Of a DNA stretch of 64,000 nucleotides, positions 39,353 through 51,799 are shown piece after piece. The DNA lies in NCBI GenBank assembly GCA_037892935.1, contig JAYXKI010000005.1:496001-560000 (forward strand), written 5' to 3'. The notes beneath the pieces were generated by a model, which saw only the letters and a program-made list of their open reading frames with translations, did no database searches and had not been told where the DNA came from. Position numbers and translations under genes: made by a program. Each line of letters opens with the position of its first letter. The stretch's first letter is position 1. The stretch comes from Phlebopus portentosus (lineage: Eukaryota > Basidiomycota > Agaricomycetes > Boletales > Boletinellaceae).

Positions 39353-42300
39353 ATGTCAGCCATCTCGCCAACAACTCGTAGATGGATGTCTCCGCCACCT
39401 CGTTATGACACTCCTCATATCGCTCGTGATGGATCTTCTACGACACTAACGCCTTACCTCACACTCCCGTACATCCTCTCCCTCACATGGCTCGCATACC
39501 CCATAATCTCCCTCCTCTTCGTTGCCTTACGACTGGCTATATCCTCTGGGTCGGCGCAAGACTCCGTCGCCGACGCCAAGACCAACTTACTCGCGAGCTG
39601 TGCGGCTGCGGAGAAGGCGGCTACAACGGCAGCTAGCCTGCCTAGGTACATGGCTGTGGGAACGAATAAGATGATAGCTGCCTCTATTAATCTGACGATG
39701 AACGCTGCGCGTGCGACACTCGTCCTCTCGCTCACGATCATGGAAGCTATCATCAATTTTGTTATTGATATCTATCGGTCGACTTTTCTCTGTTTCGTCG
39801 AGCTTGTCGTCCGTGGTGGCTTGGCTATATTGATCAGTGCTGTTCAGGAGGTGGCTCTCTCCATCCTGTTTTTTTTCTTGAAGTATACTAATTCCTTGGT
39901 TAGATTAATGACTTCCTTAGTAGCACCTTCTCAACTATCCGAACAAGTATCCAGGACAGCATTTCGTCCATCAACTCAGCTATCCAGACTGCTATCGATG
40001 GAATTAACGACGTCAATCCATTTAGCGATATCTCTGCTCCTCAGTTTGATGTCCCGGATCTGAGCATTCTTGATAATGTGACGCTTCCGGATTCTGTTCA
40101 GCAGGCATTGACGAATCTAAATTCGACTTTGCCGACGGTGGACCAAATCAAGGATACTATCAATGATTTGTAAGCACTTCATAATTTCCCCGGAGGATAT
40201 GACATTCTGATTGTTCTATAGTATCAACACTCCATTCGAGGAACTCAAGGCCGACATCAACAACACGTTCGCGGGATTGGATTACGATTCTCAGGCACTC
40301 TTCGTCCCGGAGCAGCAGACCCTCAGCTTCTGCAATGACATGGACACTTCCGTTGTGGACGATCTAGGCCGAGACCTTGTGAAGATAACGAAAATCGGGA
40401 TCATCCTCCTTGTCGTTCTGGCTCTTCTGCTCTTAGCAGCGCACTGTGCACTGGAGTGGTACAAGTGGCGTTGTTTGCAGCAGCATTTGGAATATACGCG
40501 CCAGGCATGGGTGACGGATCCAACCATGAACAATGCTGTGAGAAATGGAGAGGCGCCGACTATGCGGATGACGAATCATAACTTGCTTATCCTTGCTGGA
40601 TCACAGCAACATCCTCTCTTAACGCGAATTTCGAATCAGCTTGCGGCGTTATTGAAGCTGACTCCAGCACAGCACACGAATTTGCAGTGGTTCTTCCATT
40701 ATGTCTTCCACCCACCCGTGCTTGCTGTCTTCCTGATCGGGTTCCTTGGTTTGCTCTCGGTGCAGATTCAGTTATTAGCCATTCGTCCAATTGAAGATCG
40801 GTACTCAGCGCAAGTCGCTTCCTCTGTATCTGACTTCTCTAACACGATTGCAACGTCCATGAATGCGAGCATGTACAATCAATCATCGTTCTACGCGAAT
40901 CAAATTAACACCCAGGTCAACTCAACACAAACGACAATCAATGACGGTCTATTTGGCTGGGTGAACGGGACGACAACAACGCTCAACACGACGCTGAACG
41001 ACTTCTACTCGGACGTGCAGAACGCCATATCGACAGTATTCAATGGGACAGTCCTTGAGGACTCCATGCAAGAATTCATATACTGCCTTATCGGATCGAA
41101 GGTCGAGGCGATTGAGACTGCGCTGACGTTCTTGCATGATAACCTCGTTATTAACATCCCGACGATGAATGAGTCTGCTTTGGTGCTGTCGCAGCAACAA
41201 GTGGACGAGGCTTCTGCACCTATTGCTGCTGCCGCCGTGGGAGATGGTACGGATGACAATCAGGGACTCGTTGGGAAAGTCGTTGCGCGCTACGTCGAGT
41301 CTCTCAAGAAGGAAAGGCTTATGTTTGCTATTTTCATCGCCCTTTGGGGACTGGTCGTGGTCATTGCGATTCTGATCATTCTATGGCATTCGTACGTCAA
41401 GCCGAGGTTAGACGAGAAGAAGAGGACGAAGTTCAAGAATGAGCATCGCGAATTCGCGTCGTTTGTTACTCCGTATAAGTCTGATGCCGCGCCTGCGCCT
41501 GCATATACCGACTCGAGCACCGTTGTCACGGAGAAGAACATTGCTGGAGTTGGTGCTGGAGCAGGAGAGAAGACATCCAAGCCGGGAGGATTCTTTAAGT
41601 TTAACTTACGTTCTCGGACCACGAACCGATCTACGACGTACCCGCACGAGCACCACCTTCAGCATTCGTGGGATAGCTTGCTCGACTCAACTGCGGAACG
41701 CGATGCGAATAAGTCTAAGGAGGAGTCTTCAGGTCCTTCGAGATTGATGATGAACATTGGTGAATCGAGGAAGTTGAAGGCAATTGGGTCGAAGGCTGGG
41801 AGGGAGAGGTTCGTAAGTGATGAGGAGCGTGCTCGAGAACGGGAGCGAGAACTGCAGCTGCTGTCGCTGGAGATGATGATTCGAATGAAGGTGGAGGCTG
41901 GATGAAACGTCTTACAAATGCATTCAGCTTCCGCGGCAAGTCTACGGGTGAAGACGAAAGCCGGAAGAATGCCGACGATAATGACAGCGACAGCTGGGGC
42001 GCAACTCAATCGAGTGCGAGCGGGCTTGGCAAGCGCAAGCGTCCAAACCTCACAATCCGCACAAGTCTCTCCAATCAAGCATTCGCCAAGATCTCGCGAA
42101 ATCGTCTCCCAACCGCAAGCGAGAACGTTCCTCCACCCTCCACAACCAGACCTACAGCCGCAGGGGCAAGAATAGGGCTAGGGAACCAAACGCCCACGCA
42201 GCAAGGATCTCAAGCTCCGCGAGTGCAGAACTATCCTCCGTCAGCGTGGAGCGTATCACCAGATTCACCTATACCGCGTACGCCCAAACCGCCAAAGACG

Positions 42301-43059
42301 CTTCCGTGGTTGCAGATGCAGAATCCAGCGAGTACGGCTGGGAAGAGGATGAACAGGGTGAAGTCTCACAAGCCTAGGATTTATAGACATAGACCTGGGT
42401 CACCCGCTAGTCCGAGACCTGTAGATGCCCAGCATCCTGCGGGCCCGGGAGGGGGAGGGCTGTTCTCCCCTCTTTCTGCCGGTGGAGCCGGAGCTGCTGG
42501 TATACGAGCGTTCCTGATGCCTGCCACTCCACGCGCAGCTGCAACGGTCACGCCCGCTGCACAATTACAGACTCCCTTCACCGCACAAACGACTCAAACG
42601 TCCCAATCCGGTGTTCCGTCGTACTATTATAACTACTCGTCGTCTTTACTTCATTATGCTGGGAGAGAATCTTTGCTTCCTGAGAACCCTTTCTCCGATC
42701 CGCGTAAGGGCCATGGTGCTGAAGGGCACAGACGAACGTCATCTGTGCCTTTGCAGAACGTCTCGTCTGGAGTAGAGACGACGGCTCCCTTGCGTACGCG
42801 AGCGAGACATGGATCTGTGACGACTCCAATAGCTCCTGTTGCAGGAGGGAATCTCGCTCCGAGTAAACCAGGAGAGGCTGAAGATCCCTTCCGAACACCG
42901 TTCGACGACGATGCAAGGGTCATTCCTGAGAACTGGCCTCAGCCGCCTACTTCGAAGGGCAACATAGGTGCTGGTGTCGGTCCAAGGAACCCAAAGTCTC
43001 CGACGACCCCGGGTGCTGGGACTTACTCTGCGAACCCATTCTCGCCTAGGGCTTTCTAA
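39353..43059 (+). CDS. PRM1: Plasma membrane fusion protein Prm1 with long C-terminal tail
   Basis: Prm1 is a multi-pass protein that stabilises membrane merger during cell fusion in mating. Exons 39353-39882, 39921-40169 and from 40222 join in frame. The N-terminus has the first helices ([20 protein letters not shown]), then the extracellular coil [20 protein letters not shown], the conserved block [20 protein letters not shown] followed by a helix ([18 protein letters not shown]), a second helix near [20 protein letters not shown], a glycosylation-rich loop and a last helix [20 protein letters not shown]. The straightforward frame stops at 41905, but another frame of 385 codons opens at 41902 (ATGA overlap). 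A 50-base GT-AG intron (41891-41940) would join them in phase and add a Pro/Ser-rich tail with NPF motifs ([18 protein letters not shown]), giving about 1,188 residues. I prefer that model; a separate gene is the alternative. Confidence 0.8.
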
Positions 43060-43432
43060 CATGCTGATACTTTCCAATTTACTCCTGACGAAGCTTTATG
43101 CCTGACCCAGCTAATGAACTCACACACGGACGGACTTGCAATCATATTCCAACAGTCGCCTTCATCTGTACTGTACTTGATTCGCCTTCTTAATTCTTTC
43201 CGGCCTCCTACGTACTTGTTCAAACTAGTCATTCTTTTATTCTTCATCAAACACGCTTTGGATTTTCATTGATGTATCATTATCATCATCATCTTATGAA
43301 ATGTGGTCGGCTGCACCTGATATTGTGCGTACTACATGTAGCTTTCATCACAATATTTCCCCAGGAGTCTAGTCAAGATAAATGCGAGGAATGAGAACGA
43401 CGATAATTATCTCTCTTACCTCATACTCCATC
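43060..43432. other. Intergenic region between convergent genes
   Basis: About 370 bases holding the 3' ends of Prm1 and the GH92 gene. There is a short ATCATTATCATCATCATC run at 43277-43295. No gene seen. Confidence 0.4.
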
Positions 43433-46400
43433 TCATCGGACAGACGCAAATCCACCCGTCGACAAAGACTCAGGCACACTCCCCGCGCAATCATCTACTT
43501 CATCCTTCTCACTCGTCAACGTGATCTCGATCTCCCCTCCCAGTCTGAACGTATCGTAAAAATCAAAATGACAACGACTGGCCGTCGGAACTCCATTAAC
43601 GGTGACGTTCTGCACGTATGCTGCGGCATTGCGGGGGATTGTCTGTTGTACGGAGCGTTGATCGAAGTTGTGCACTGTGACGGTTGTGCTGGTGTTCAGG
43701 AAAGTGTTGTGGATTGTGTACTTGGGTGTGAAGGGCGAGAGGATGAGGAGTTGGGAGGTACTTGGGACTGGATGAAGAAGATGCTGAGTCCAGAAACTGT
43801 TAAGGGCCATACTGAGCAGTACGTACCTGGATAGAGACCAAGTAGATGGAAGATGAGAAGCGTCGCCATTGCTGCTTGATCATCGTTTCCAGGTAAGCCG
43901 GCGGGAGCTGAATAATCAGCCTATCTATAAGCCTGGAGACTCCTGACAACAAGCAAAATGAAACGCACTGATATCGAAGTTAGTAAAGACAACATCTCGA
44001 ACTCGGTCGACAGACTTCGTTGGCCTGTTAGCATAGTGGTACCCGACGGATGTCTAGAAGCAACAGTTCAAATCACTGAATCGTACTTTCTAACCATGTT
44101 TAGGCACAGAGGTCGTACCTGGAAAGACGGCTCGTTTCCCGCCTGGAAGTAACCGGCTTCGAAGAAGTGATCTACTCGCTTCACGAAGGTGTCCTACATA
44201 TTCACCCATCCATTAGCAAGTAGCAAACAGAGATGGGAGGATAAAAATACGCACATTTCCGCCCATAAGCTCAATTAAATGCGCAGTATCATGCGGAGCA
44301 AAGAACGAATACTCCCACGAGCTCGACTCAAAGAAGCCATTCTCGTTGCTCGCCTGCAATGAGCACACGCGCGATGTATTCGTGTCCTGAGGTGAGCAAT
44401 CCGTTGGGTCAAGTTCCACAAAGGTCCCGTTAGGAAATCGCTTCTCCGCAAAGCCTTTGAAGCCATCGCTTCGAACATTGGGGTCCCATACATTTCGATA
44501 GGACTAATCCAGAGGCGTTGTTCAGCAAACGTCTACACATTCAGAAGGGTGACTTACAAAGGAACGGTTGGTATAAGTTTGACATCCGCAGTGTTATTAA
44601 GCAACAGAGCAACTTGCCGAACAACAAAGTCATTAAATGCGTACTAGATAGAAATTAGGATCCGTAACTAGTTAGAATAAGGTTACTTACTTCAAGTGTT
44701 CTACTGGCTTCGCGAGTTTGGCGACCGGTACTTGATGGGTCAAATACGGCGAAGGGGACGTATCCATATTGTCTATCGATGGTTTCAATTTTCGATATGT
44801 GAGCCATAGAACCATAAACTAGCGATATACGTACTTGTAAACATTAACCTGCCGTCCATGAATGTTCCACTCAGGCGGATTCAACTCCGCGTCCGTCTTA
44901 GCGGCTGAGTACAACTCGTTGATGTCGACACCAAGTTGCGCCGCCTCGTTGTGATACGTAATCGCGAAATGCGCCACGATATTGTCGCCATTCGAGCCTG
45001 TCAGCAAAAATGTTTGCATTCAGGATGTGTTACACAAATCTCATTTACGACATTGAACCAACCTCCTTGAGTCCAACCTGGCAAGTTATTGGATCTGCAT
45101 TCAGGAAGCCAACCAGTCTTCCTCCATCCATCAATGTAGTTCTCGACAATTTCAGCAAAGTCAGTCGGTGAATGTAAAGCCATCAACGGATAAAACGTGC
45201 GGAACTTATTTGACGTCAGCATTTTACTTGCAGTGCTTGAAGGATCACTCACTGTGTCCCAACTGAAATCCGTAAGTTAAATATAGTCAACCATGCACGC
45301 GCGCTGGAACAGGAGGTAAAACATACCTGCAATAAAGAGAGTCGAAGTACGGAGAAGTGGTATTCGCGAATGCTCCTTGCGTTTCTCCAGTAGCGTTATT
45401 CTGTGGAATACTGATTAGTTTTCTTCAATGAATGCATTAGAGAAAGGGGCCCTGACAGGAGTCAAGAACGACCTATACAAAGACGAATAAAGCATCTCTG
45501 TCACATTCGGCGGCGTATTTGGTACATCAATCTCGATCCTCCTCAACTTATCCTGCCAAAGTGCCTTCGAGCGCGTAACAATCTCTTCCAATGTAGCATC
45601 TCCCACTTCGCTTTCCGCATTCGCACACGCTTGGTCGGCAGAGACGAACGAAACTCCCACGCGGATAACGACGGTGTCCGTATTGTCTTCAAAGGAGAAA
45701 AGCGCTCCGGATTCATAGGGAGTGCCGCCGATAAGGTTGACTGAGAGGTTAAGGTGCGTCACCCCGAGTGCTTTTTGGTCCAAGCCATACCTGAGTAATG
45801 CCAATGATAAAATAAAAATGTTAGAAAAAAGAAAGAGAATTTGGAATCAATTGATAACGAATATTATTAGAATCAGAAACGAATGAATAAGAGATAAAAG
45901 AACAAGAAGACATACGCGTCACCCGTCCACATGCCGAACTCATCCAGCTTCTGCGTGCCGTTTCCGTTGCTGAGAAGATCATAGCACGCGAAAGCTTGAT
46001 AATGGAAGGAAGACGGGCCGAAACTACAAAATAACAATATGATAATTTCATCAGCACTCTTCTTATAAAACAGAACCTGACATACCTGGGACTCCAAGAT
46101 CCACCGATAGTAATTCTTCCAGCCTGCGGGTCAATATCCATCGCCCCTCCCGCAAAACTCGCAGGAAGGTCATTTGCAAGATCAAGCACGAAATATGGTT
46201 TACTCCCCGCGGGGAACGTGAACCTCTCAAGCCCGGCCCGCCGCGTCGACGTGGCCTCCATCTTGATTTCACTATCCATCGTCTGTGCGAAGTATCCTGG
46301 AGAAGCGTCTGTGTTTCGGCAGAAGACCGGGGATTAACGAATTTCTGGGTCAGCTTGTTGTATGCATGTGGACGTGGAGTGCGGCGTGGTGGCGCGCTAA

Positions 46401-47215
46401 CACGTAGAAGCGAAGTATGAGATGATAAGAGGATAGAAGGATTTACCATCTGTATTGTTCTTTCGGAACCGCTCACGATCAGCAAGCCGAGTTGTGCAGG
46501 TCTGGAATCCGTCGGGACACAGCAGCGGCATGATCTCGAAGTTTCCATATGAACCTGCATTGAACCTTCAATTTAACCACGAGTACTTGAAGTACGAACC
46601 TTCTTAGACTCACCCAAAGAAGATCCAGTTCCACTATCGTGGAGCGGACTCAATCCGCGGATTTTCTGTGTCGGATCCGTCACATATCCTTTCCATCGAA
46701 TTTTTTAATCAAATATGTCCCGAGTCTCTCTTTACTCTCAATTCAACTTACCTGCTGGAGCATACCCCGTCAGGTCCGTCGAGAACTTGGCCTATTTGGC
46801 GTCACAGATAAGCATACGTTCCGGTGTAAAGATTGAACAACCGAGGTGCCAACTCACCATGCCGAAAGGAACAGACGCCCCGGGCTGTACTTCATCAACA
46901 GAAACTCTCAGCATTTGATATCAAACAGTACACACCAGACATCCCCGAAATTATCTTGACAAACCAAAATTCAATACCATCGTCCAGACAGATAAACGCC
47001 ACGAATGCTATTTGAAAACTTCACTCACCTGTTCCGATAAAAGGATTTACAAAACCAGTGTAATCAATTTCAGTTGCGTTCCCGGCTGCAGCAATAGCCG
47101 CTGAGATCCTCCGTTGGACTTCAGGCGAGGGCTGCGCATTCACAGAGGCCAGATACGACAAGTAGAAGGAGAGAACCAAGTACAGCGGCGTAGACGGAAG
47201 CAGAAAGCGACCCAT
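43433..47215 (-). CDS. GH92 family alpha-mannosidase, secreted, many short exons
   Basis: Glycoside hydrolase family 92 enzymes are calcium-dependent exo-alpha-mannosidases; fungal members are secreted and trim mannans and N-glycans. The start MGRFLLPSTPLYLVLSFYLS then YLASVNAQPSPE is a signal peptide. Exons in order encode GFVNPFIGTG, PGASVPFGM, FSTDLTGYAPAG, KIRGLSPLHDSGTGSSLGSY, MKMEATSTRRAGL-type motif (EIKMEATSTRRAGLERF), FHYQAFACYDLLSNGNGTQK, LGVTHLNLSVNLIGGTPYES, VTEMLYSSLYRSFLTP, YFDSLYCSWDTVSDPSS, NIVAHFAITYHNEA, GFKGFAEKRFPNGTF, HFFEAGYFQAGNEPSFQ, YHYANRPTKSVDRVRDVV and GLPGNDDQAAMATLLIFHLL. The NEPS and GNDDQ blocks are the family's active-site signatures. More than twelve exons with introns of 45-80 bases; I saw no frame damage. 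A decayed inverted paralogue lies at 61.3 kb. Confidence 0.88.
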
Positions 47216-47270
47216 TTTGAGTGAACGCGGGGGAGCTTTGCTGGCACACCGTCGCTTCGTCCATCCGGCA

Positions 47271-47280
47271 TTTTATATTT
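47271..47280 (-). promoter_or_regulatory. TATA box of the GH92 gene
   Basis: Read on the minus strand, AAATATAAAA lies about 56 bases upstream of the ATG at 47215, a typical core promoter position for a fungal gene with a short leader. Confidence 0.45.
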
Positions 47281-48090
47281 CTCGATGAAATTCTTAGGGA
47301 AGAACTCTAGAAGCATGCTCAGCAGCTCCAGCCACCCAGTCAATAGATATTAATAATTCGATAGAAAGTCAGGTCAGACGGAGACAAATCGACCAAAGAG
47401 TGCATCCATGTGGTCGGAGCGGCACAAGGGCACCGAGAGCACCGATCGAAACTGCACAGGAAGACAAAGAAGTCAATTCAGAGCGCTTCAAGTAGACCAT
47501 GCGAGATGTCGCGTATATGTGGTCTCAATGGAAGTCGAAGCAGCGGAGATACAGCGTTACAATCTTTGCGAGCGACATGCGAGAGTGTCACAAGACTCAT
47601 TTCTTACGGCATAAATGATCGAGATTGAGTAATTTGTTTGACGAGGTAAGCGCAACAAACGCGTTACTTCCATGAAGCACAAGTTCAAAGGCGTTAGAAT
47701 GTGGTTGGAGGAGAGAAAGTAAGGGAGAGATGAGATGGTATGTGATCTTTGGACTCACCACATGACTCTATCGCGTCCGCGTCTCGCGAATTCGAATCCC
47801 ACTCGGACCGCGTTTTGTGTGCTGCGGATCCGTGAGCCAAGTCCGTGAGCTACTTCAGTTCTTCATTGTTTCGTATATCCAGACTTCTTTCGCAGTACCC
47901 AAAAGGTCCGCAATCGGGAAGGACTTCTTCAACTAATAAGAAGAGTCCCAACATGTCCATCCAACGTCTCATCGATCTGTGCATGCTTAACAAAAATCAT
48001 AAATTGATTCCGCCTTTCTACCTTTCCTCAAACTTTTCAACACCCGCGCAGAGTAAATGAAGCAAGACACAAGGAAGATAGGGTTCACTG
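47281..48090. other. Intergenic region, no gene seen
   Basis: About 800 bases with only short frames. TTCGAATCC at 47791 looks like a tRNA T-loop, but no matching acceptor or D-arm precedes it. Confidence 0.4.
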
Positions 48091-48800
48091 CTATTCCTCT
48101 TTGAGGGGAACCACTCTCAATTTGTCCATCCTCTTCGCAATATCCCCAATAGCCTCCCACACCTCATCCGTTCCCTCCCCATTCACCCCAAAATGCTGCT
48201 TCTCGAATGCGCTCAATGGACCAAGTACATACTCTTTCGCATCCCCTGATCTCCCCACCCCCACCTGAATGCGAAAGTAGTCTAGAGTGTGGAGGAACTT
48301 GTTGACTGACCGGATACCCCTATGACCATCTGGTGCGCCACCGTATTTGACCCTCAGACACGCGGGTTGGAGCTTCATTGTGTCGTGCATGACGATGACG
48401 GAGTGAGGTTGTATTCCGGCGTATCGAGAGGCTTTGGCGATGGGCTGGCCTTGGACGTTCATTGGTGGTCCTGTCAAAACCCAAGAAAAATGTGTAAATG
48501 CACGGGATGCTGCAGAAACGGAATGAAACGGACTCACGGGCCTTAAAGAGGTATAAATGTACAGGCTTATCGTTGAGAGTGGTCTCGCCGTCTGCAATGA
48601 ACCCATCCAAACCCTCATTCAAGGTTGGTTTCAAGCCTAAACGTTCAGAAAATGAGTCAAGGATGTAGTGTCCTATGCTAATGTGTATCAGAAAGAAGCT
48701 TTATTTGGGTAGATGCAGGTTCGTACACGTACCTATGCCGTGTCCTTGGAAGAGGGAAATTTCCCAGTCCGGTTAACAGGATACGCGGTACGGTGGACAT
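48091..48800 (-). CDS. Peptidyl-tRNA hydrolase (Pth1 type), 3 exons, 195 aa
   Basis: Releases tRNA from peptidyl-tRNAs dropped by ribosomes; in fungi the bacterial-type enzyme is mostly mitochondrial. Exons 48800-48733, 48677-48538 and 48470-48091 give 196 codons with stop. The N-terminus MSTVPRILLTGLGNFPLPRT then RHSIGHYILDSF is the Pth signature 1 with catalytic His22 of TRHS and Asn14 of LGN. Next come PPMNVQGQPIAK (MN..G element) and signature 2, VIVMHDTMKLQPACLRVKYG followed by GAPDGHRGIRSVNKFL, with the catalytic Asp of HD and the GG..GH.G loop. FRIQVGVGRSGDAKEYVLGP completes the fold. The length is close to bacterial Pth. There is no clear presequence, so a longer upstream exon is possible. 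Confidence 0.88.
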
Positions 48801-49633
48801 CAGAATCTGGAGAAAAATGAAGAAAGAACATGCAGAACATTAGATGGACCTTTACACAAAATATAACGAACTTTACACACTTTTTAGATAGGATATGTAA
48901 AATTATGGCTTCGTGAAAGAAATTTGCTGTGACTTGAAGGGAATAGTGATCACGTTGGCGACGATGGTACAGTTACTTCTGGCGAACACCGACGCAAACG
49001 CAAGTCACTTCTTTCTTCCTTTTCTAGTCTCGGATACTTAAAACGATGTCAGGTCCCGACCAATGTGTCTTTCTGGGCTACAACGTCAACGCGGTTGTAT
49101 CACAATGGGAAAAGAAAAGACGAAGGATGATTACCCAAGGGCGCAAAATGTGGGTCATGTGATGTCCAGATGTAGAACTTCTGTCGTCGTCGTCACTGGC
49201 CTTGTCTTCTTTTCTCCATACTTCGCGTCCAAGTCGCCCTCTGAATTCGTTGAGGCATTGTTGTTGCAACGCCAGGGCCTCCACAAAAGTCTTCTGTATA
49301 TCATAGGAAGTTGCGGATTTTCTGACCTCAAGTCTCGAAAAGCAGAACTTTTTTTCTGTTTCTGTTTCGTCATATCAGGGGCAAAAAATCGAAACCCTCG
49401 TCAAGCAATTCGTTCGTTACATTTTATCGTACTGCATTCCAAGTATGTCCTTTGCTTTTGTCTCCTGTATCATATTTTCTCATTCACTGCCCTCTCCATA
49501 ACCATAAATTACCCAAGTTAATTTGAAATCCACCGGCTCCACTCGATAAGACACTGCCAACGTGCGTGCCAGGTGCCAGGTGCAGGTCGGAGAAGAGCAC
49601 GAGGGAACGTGAACGTGATTTTCAAGTTTTTGG
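48801..49633. other. Divergent intergenic region, no gene seen
   Basis: About 830 bases between divergently transcribed Pth and PAQR genes, presumably both promoters. A plus-strand frame at 49063-49521 has no recognisable content. Confidence 0.4.
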
Positions 49634-51799
49634 TTGACCTCGGATCTCCTTTCCAGTACCTCGAAAAGAGCATTCTTGACGTCGTCTACCAATACGATGT
49701 CTGCGTCTGCGTCTGCCGTTTGCCTACTACAAGAGGAGACCGTCTCCGAGACTCCGCTGGATTCGTCATCGTCTCAGTCTCAAATTCTCCATCGACGAAG
49801 GCGTTCGAGTCCAATTAAGCGGAGACAGTCGGCTCCCCAGAGACCTCGGTCTTCCTCCTCCTCGTCATCGTCGTGTGGTCCCCTTTCTTCACCACTCGGA
49901 GGGTTGGACTTATCCATGGCGTCGCCCGCGCCGATCCTAGCCTCCGTACGGGTGCTCGTACTCTCGCACTTGGCTGAACTAGAGGGAAGGCTCACCACAT
50001 CCAACTTAGCCCTCTCGTCGCCTACGTCTCCATCCTCTCCAGATTCAGGTTCCGATGGTCAGGATTTGGTGCGGTCAGAATCACCAAACAGTCAGGGTGG
50101 TGAGGAAGAAGCGATGGATGAAGCCATGCTTAGTTGGGCTCACGACACACTCGACATGCTCCGACGCATTCGTTCAGACGTAGCTTTGCATCTTCCAGAC
50201 CTGCCCTTCGATGCTCAAGTACTCGAGGAGCTTCTCCACACGCACCTGCACGACCTCTCATATCAATCTCTACTCGATGAACTCCGTGCGCATCTGCCTG
50301 ACCTCCCACGTCCGCATATGCCAGAGTTCACGCTTTCTGATGTACAAAACCGTTTTCAAGACGTTAAAACACAGATCCGCGAGATGTCTTCGTCATTAGA
50401 TTTGAGTCGGCCATTAGACTACCTCCCCGTCTCTCAGCACATCTCAATTCTCTTCACGCTCGTCTCTCCTCAGCGTCTACCTCGTCAAGCTCAGCAAATG
50501 CTCTCCCTTCCTACCTACTACAGGTACTTTATCAGAGTTATTGGACCGGGTATTATCCTCGGATTTGGTCCCCGCCGTTTTGCATCGCGTGGATGGAAAT
50601 GACAGTCCCCTTGAAAAGGCCGCGAAGGAGATGAGTGAGACTTTGAAGAAGTCGTTGAATGGTTCGAAGCTTGTCTCGTATATGGATTTACCCGGAGAGT
50701 GGAGAAGCAATCCATGGGTCCACAGTGGTTATCGGTGTGTATTAACGGTCCTTTGCATTACAGGAAAACGGTGATTGACGTTCTTGCTTTTCGTTAACAG
50801 GTTTATTCCTCTGCATAGATGGCCTATCATCCTCCTTTCGCTCTTCGCTCTGCACAACGAAACTGGTGAGTTCTTCCGCTACTCAACTTTCGGTCATTTT
50901 TTAAAATCAACAATGATATTGTAGTGAACATTTACACACATATGATACCCCTCCTTCATAATGCAATTAGACTCTTCCCTTCTCTCAACTATGCGTCTGT
51001 GCCTGCGGACAGACCGGAGAAAGTATACACAGCCTTTGCGATGCTGTGTTTGTTCGGAAGTGTCGTTTGGCATACGATGTCGGGTTGTGCCAACCAGGTA
51101 GGGATGGAACTCTGTGCAAAGTATGGTTCTGTTCTATGTCTTGAAGTATTCGGTCAATTTATAAGTATTGAATTTGTCAGGGTTGATTACGTTGGCATTG
51201 GATGGTCAGTCCAACTTCACCTGTTGTCGCGATGTAGATAATGACAAAAAGTTTAATACAGGCTCATAAGCGCCAGTGTCGGGACTGTTGTCTACTACGG
51301 CCTGTCGTGCCACTCGCAGGCTGCGCTGGCATACCTTTCACTATGCGTAATAACGGGTATTACAGCGAGTATATTTCCGTTCATGAGGTGGTTCAACGAT
51401 CCAAAGTTCAGGGTATGTTTATCCTAACCTGATCCTAATCATGTGCTAACAGTAATACCCCAGGTCTACCGCATCGCCTTCTTCCTCGGGATGGCATTCA
51501 CAGCTTTCGCTCCGCTCATCCACCTCGCCCACCTTTATTCCGTCTCAGAAACCCTCTCCTTCATTTCGCATATCTCGCCGTCGCTCCTCTCCTATATCAT
51601 CGGCTTGGCATTCTATGCCACTCACGTTCCTGAACGGTTTGTTGCTTTGTATAGCGAGAGGATGGCTCGGTGGACGGATTGGATTGGAGGAGGCTCACAC
51701 GCGATTTGGCATGCGTTTATTGCGCTTGCGATTTATCAGCATAAGTGGGGGATGCGGGAGATGAAGTTGGGAGTTGATGGAGAAGCGTGTTTGATATGA
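49634..51799 (+). CDS. PAQR/HlyIII-family membrane protein (Izh/adiponectin-receptor-like), 7 exons, 607 aa
   Basis: Seven-helix membrane proteins of the progestin/adipoQ receptor family; fungal Izh members affect zinc and lipid homeostasis and have ceramidase-type active sites. Exons 49634-50474, 50524-50734, 50801-50865, 50925-51120, 51181-51204, 51262-51412 and 51464-51799 give 608 codons with stop, all junctions in phase. The first ~300 residues are a Ser-rich disordered and helical cytosolic region (LLQEETVSETPLDSSSSQSQ). The core starts NPWVHSGYRFIPLHRWP, then FALHNETVNIYTHMIPLLHN (family E.VNI.TH motif), GSVVWHTMSGCANQ (H in helix 2, S..CH-like region), VDYVGIGWLISASVGTVVYY, further helices and GGSHAIWHAFIALAIYQHKW (H...WH motif). 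His at these three places bind the metal in the family. The long N-terminal extension is unusual but seen in other basidiomycetes (recollection). Donor of intron 1 could also be 9 bases later. Confidence 0.82.

Noticed and set aside
44016..44036. TTAGCATAGTGGTA resembling a tRNA A box
   Set aside because: It is the antisense of a conserved GH92 exon (YHYANRP), so the match is chance.
43960..44160. Plus-strand 64-codon frame
   Set aside because: It is antisense to the GH92 exons with the NEPS and YHYAN motifs.
47760..47830. tRNA-like TTCGAATCC motif
   Set aside because: A T-loop-like string is present but no acceptor stem partner or D-arm was found 60-80 bases upstream.
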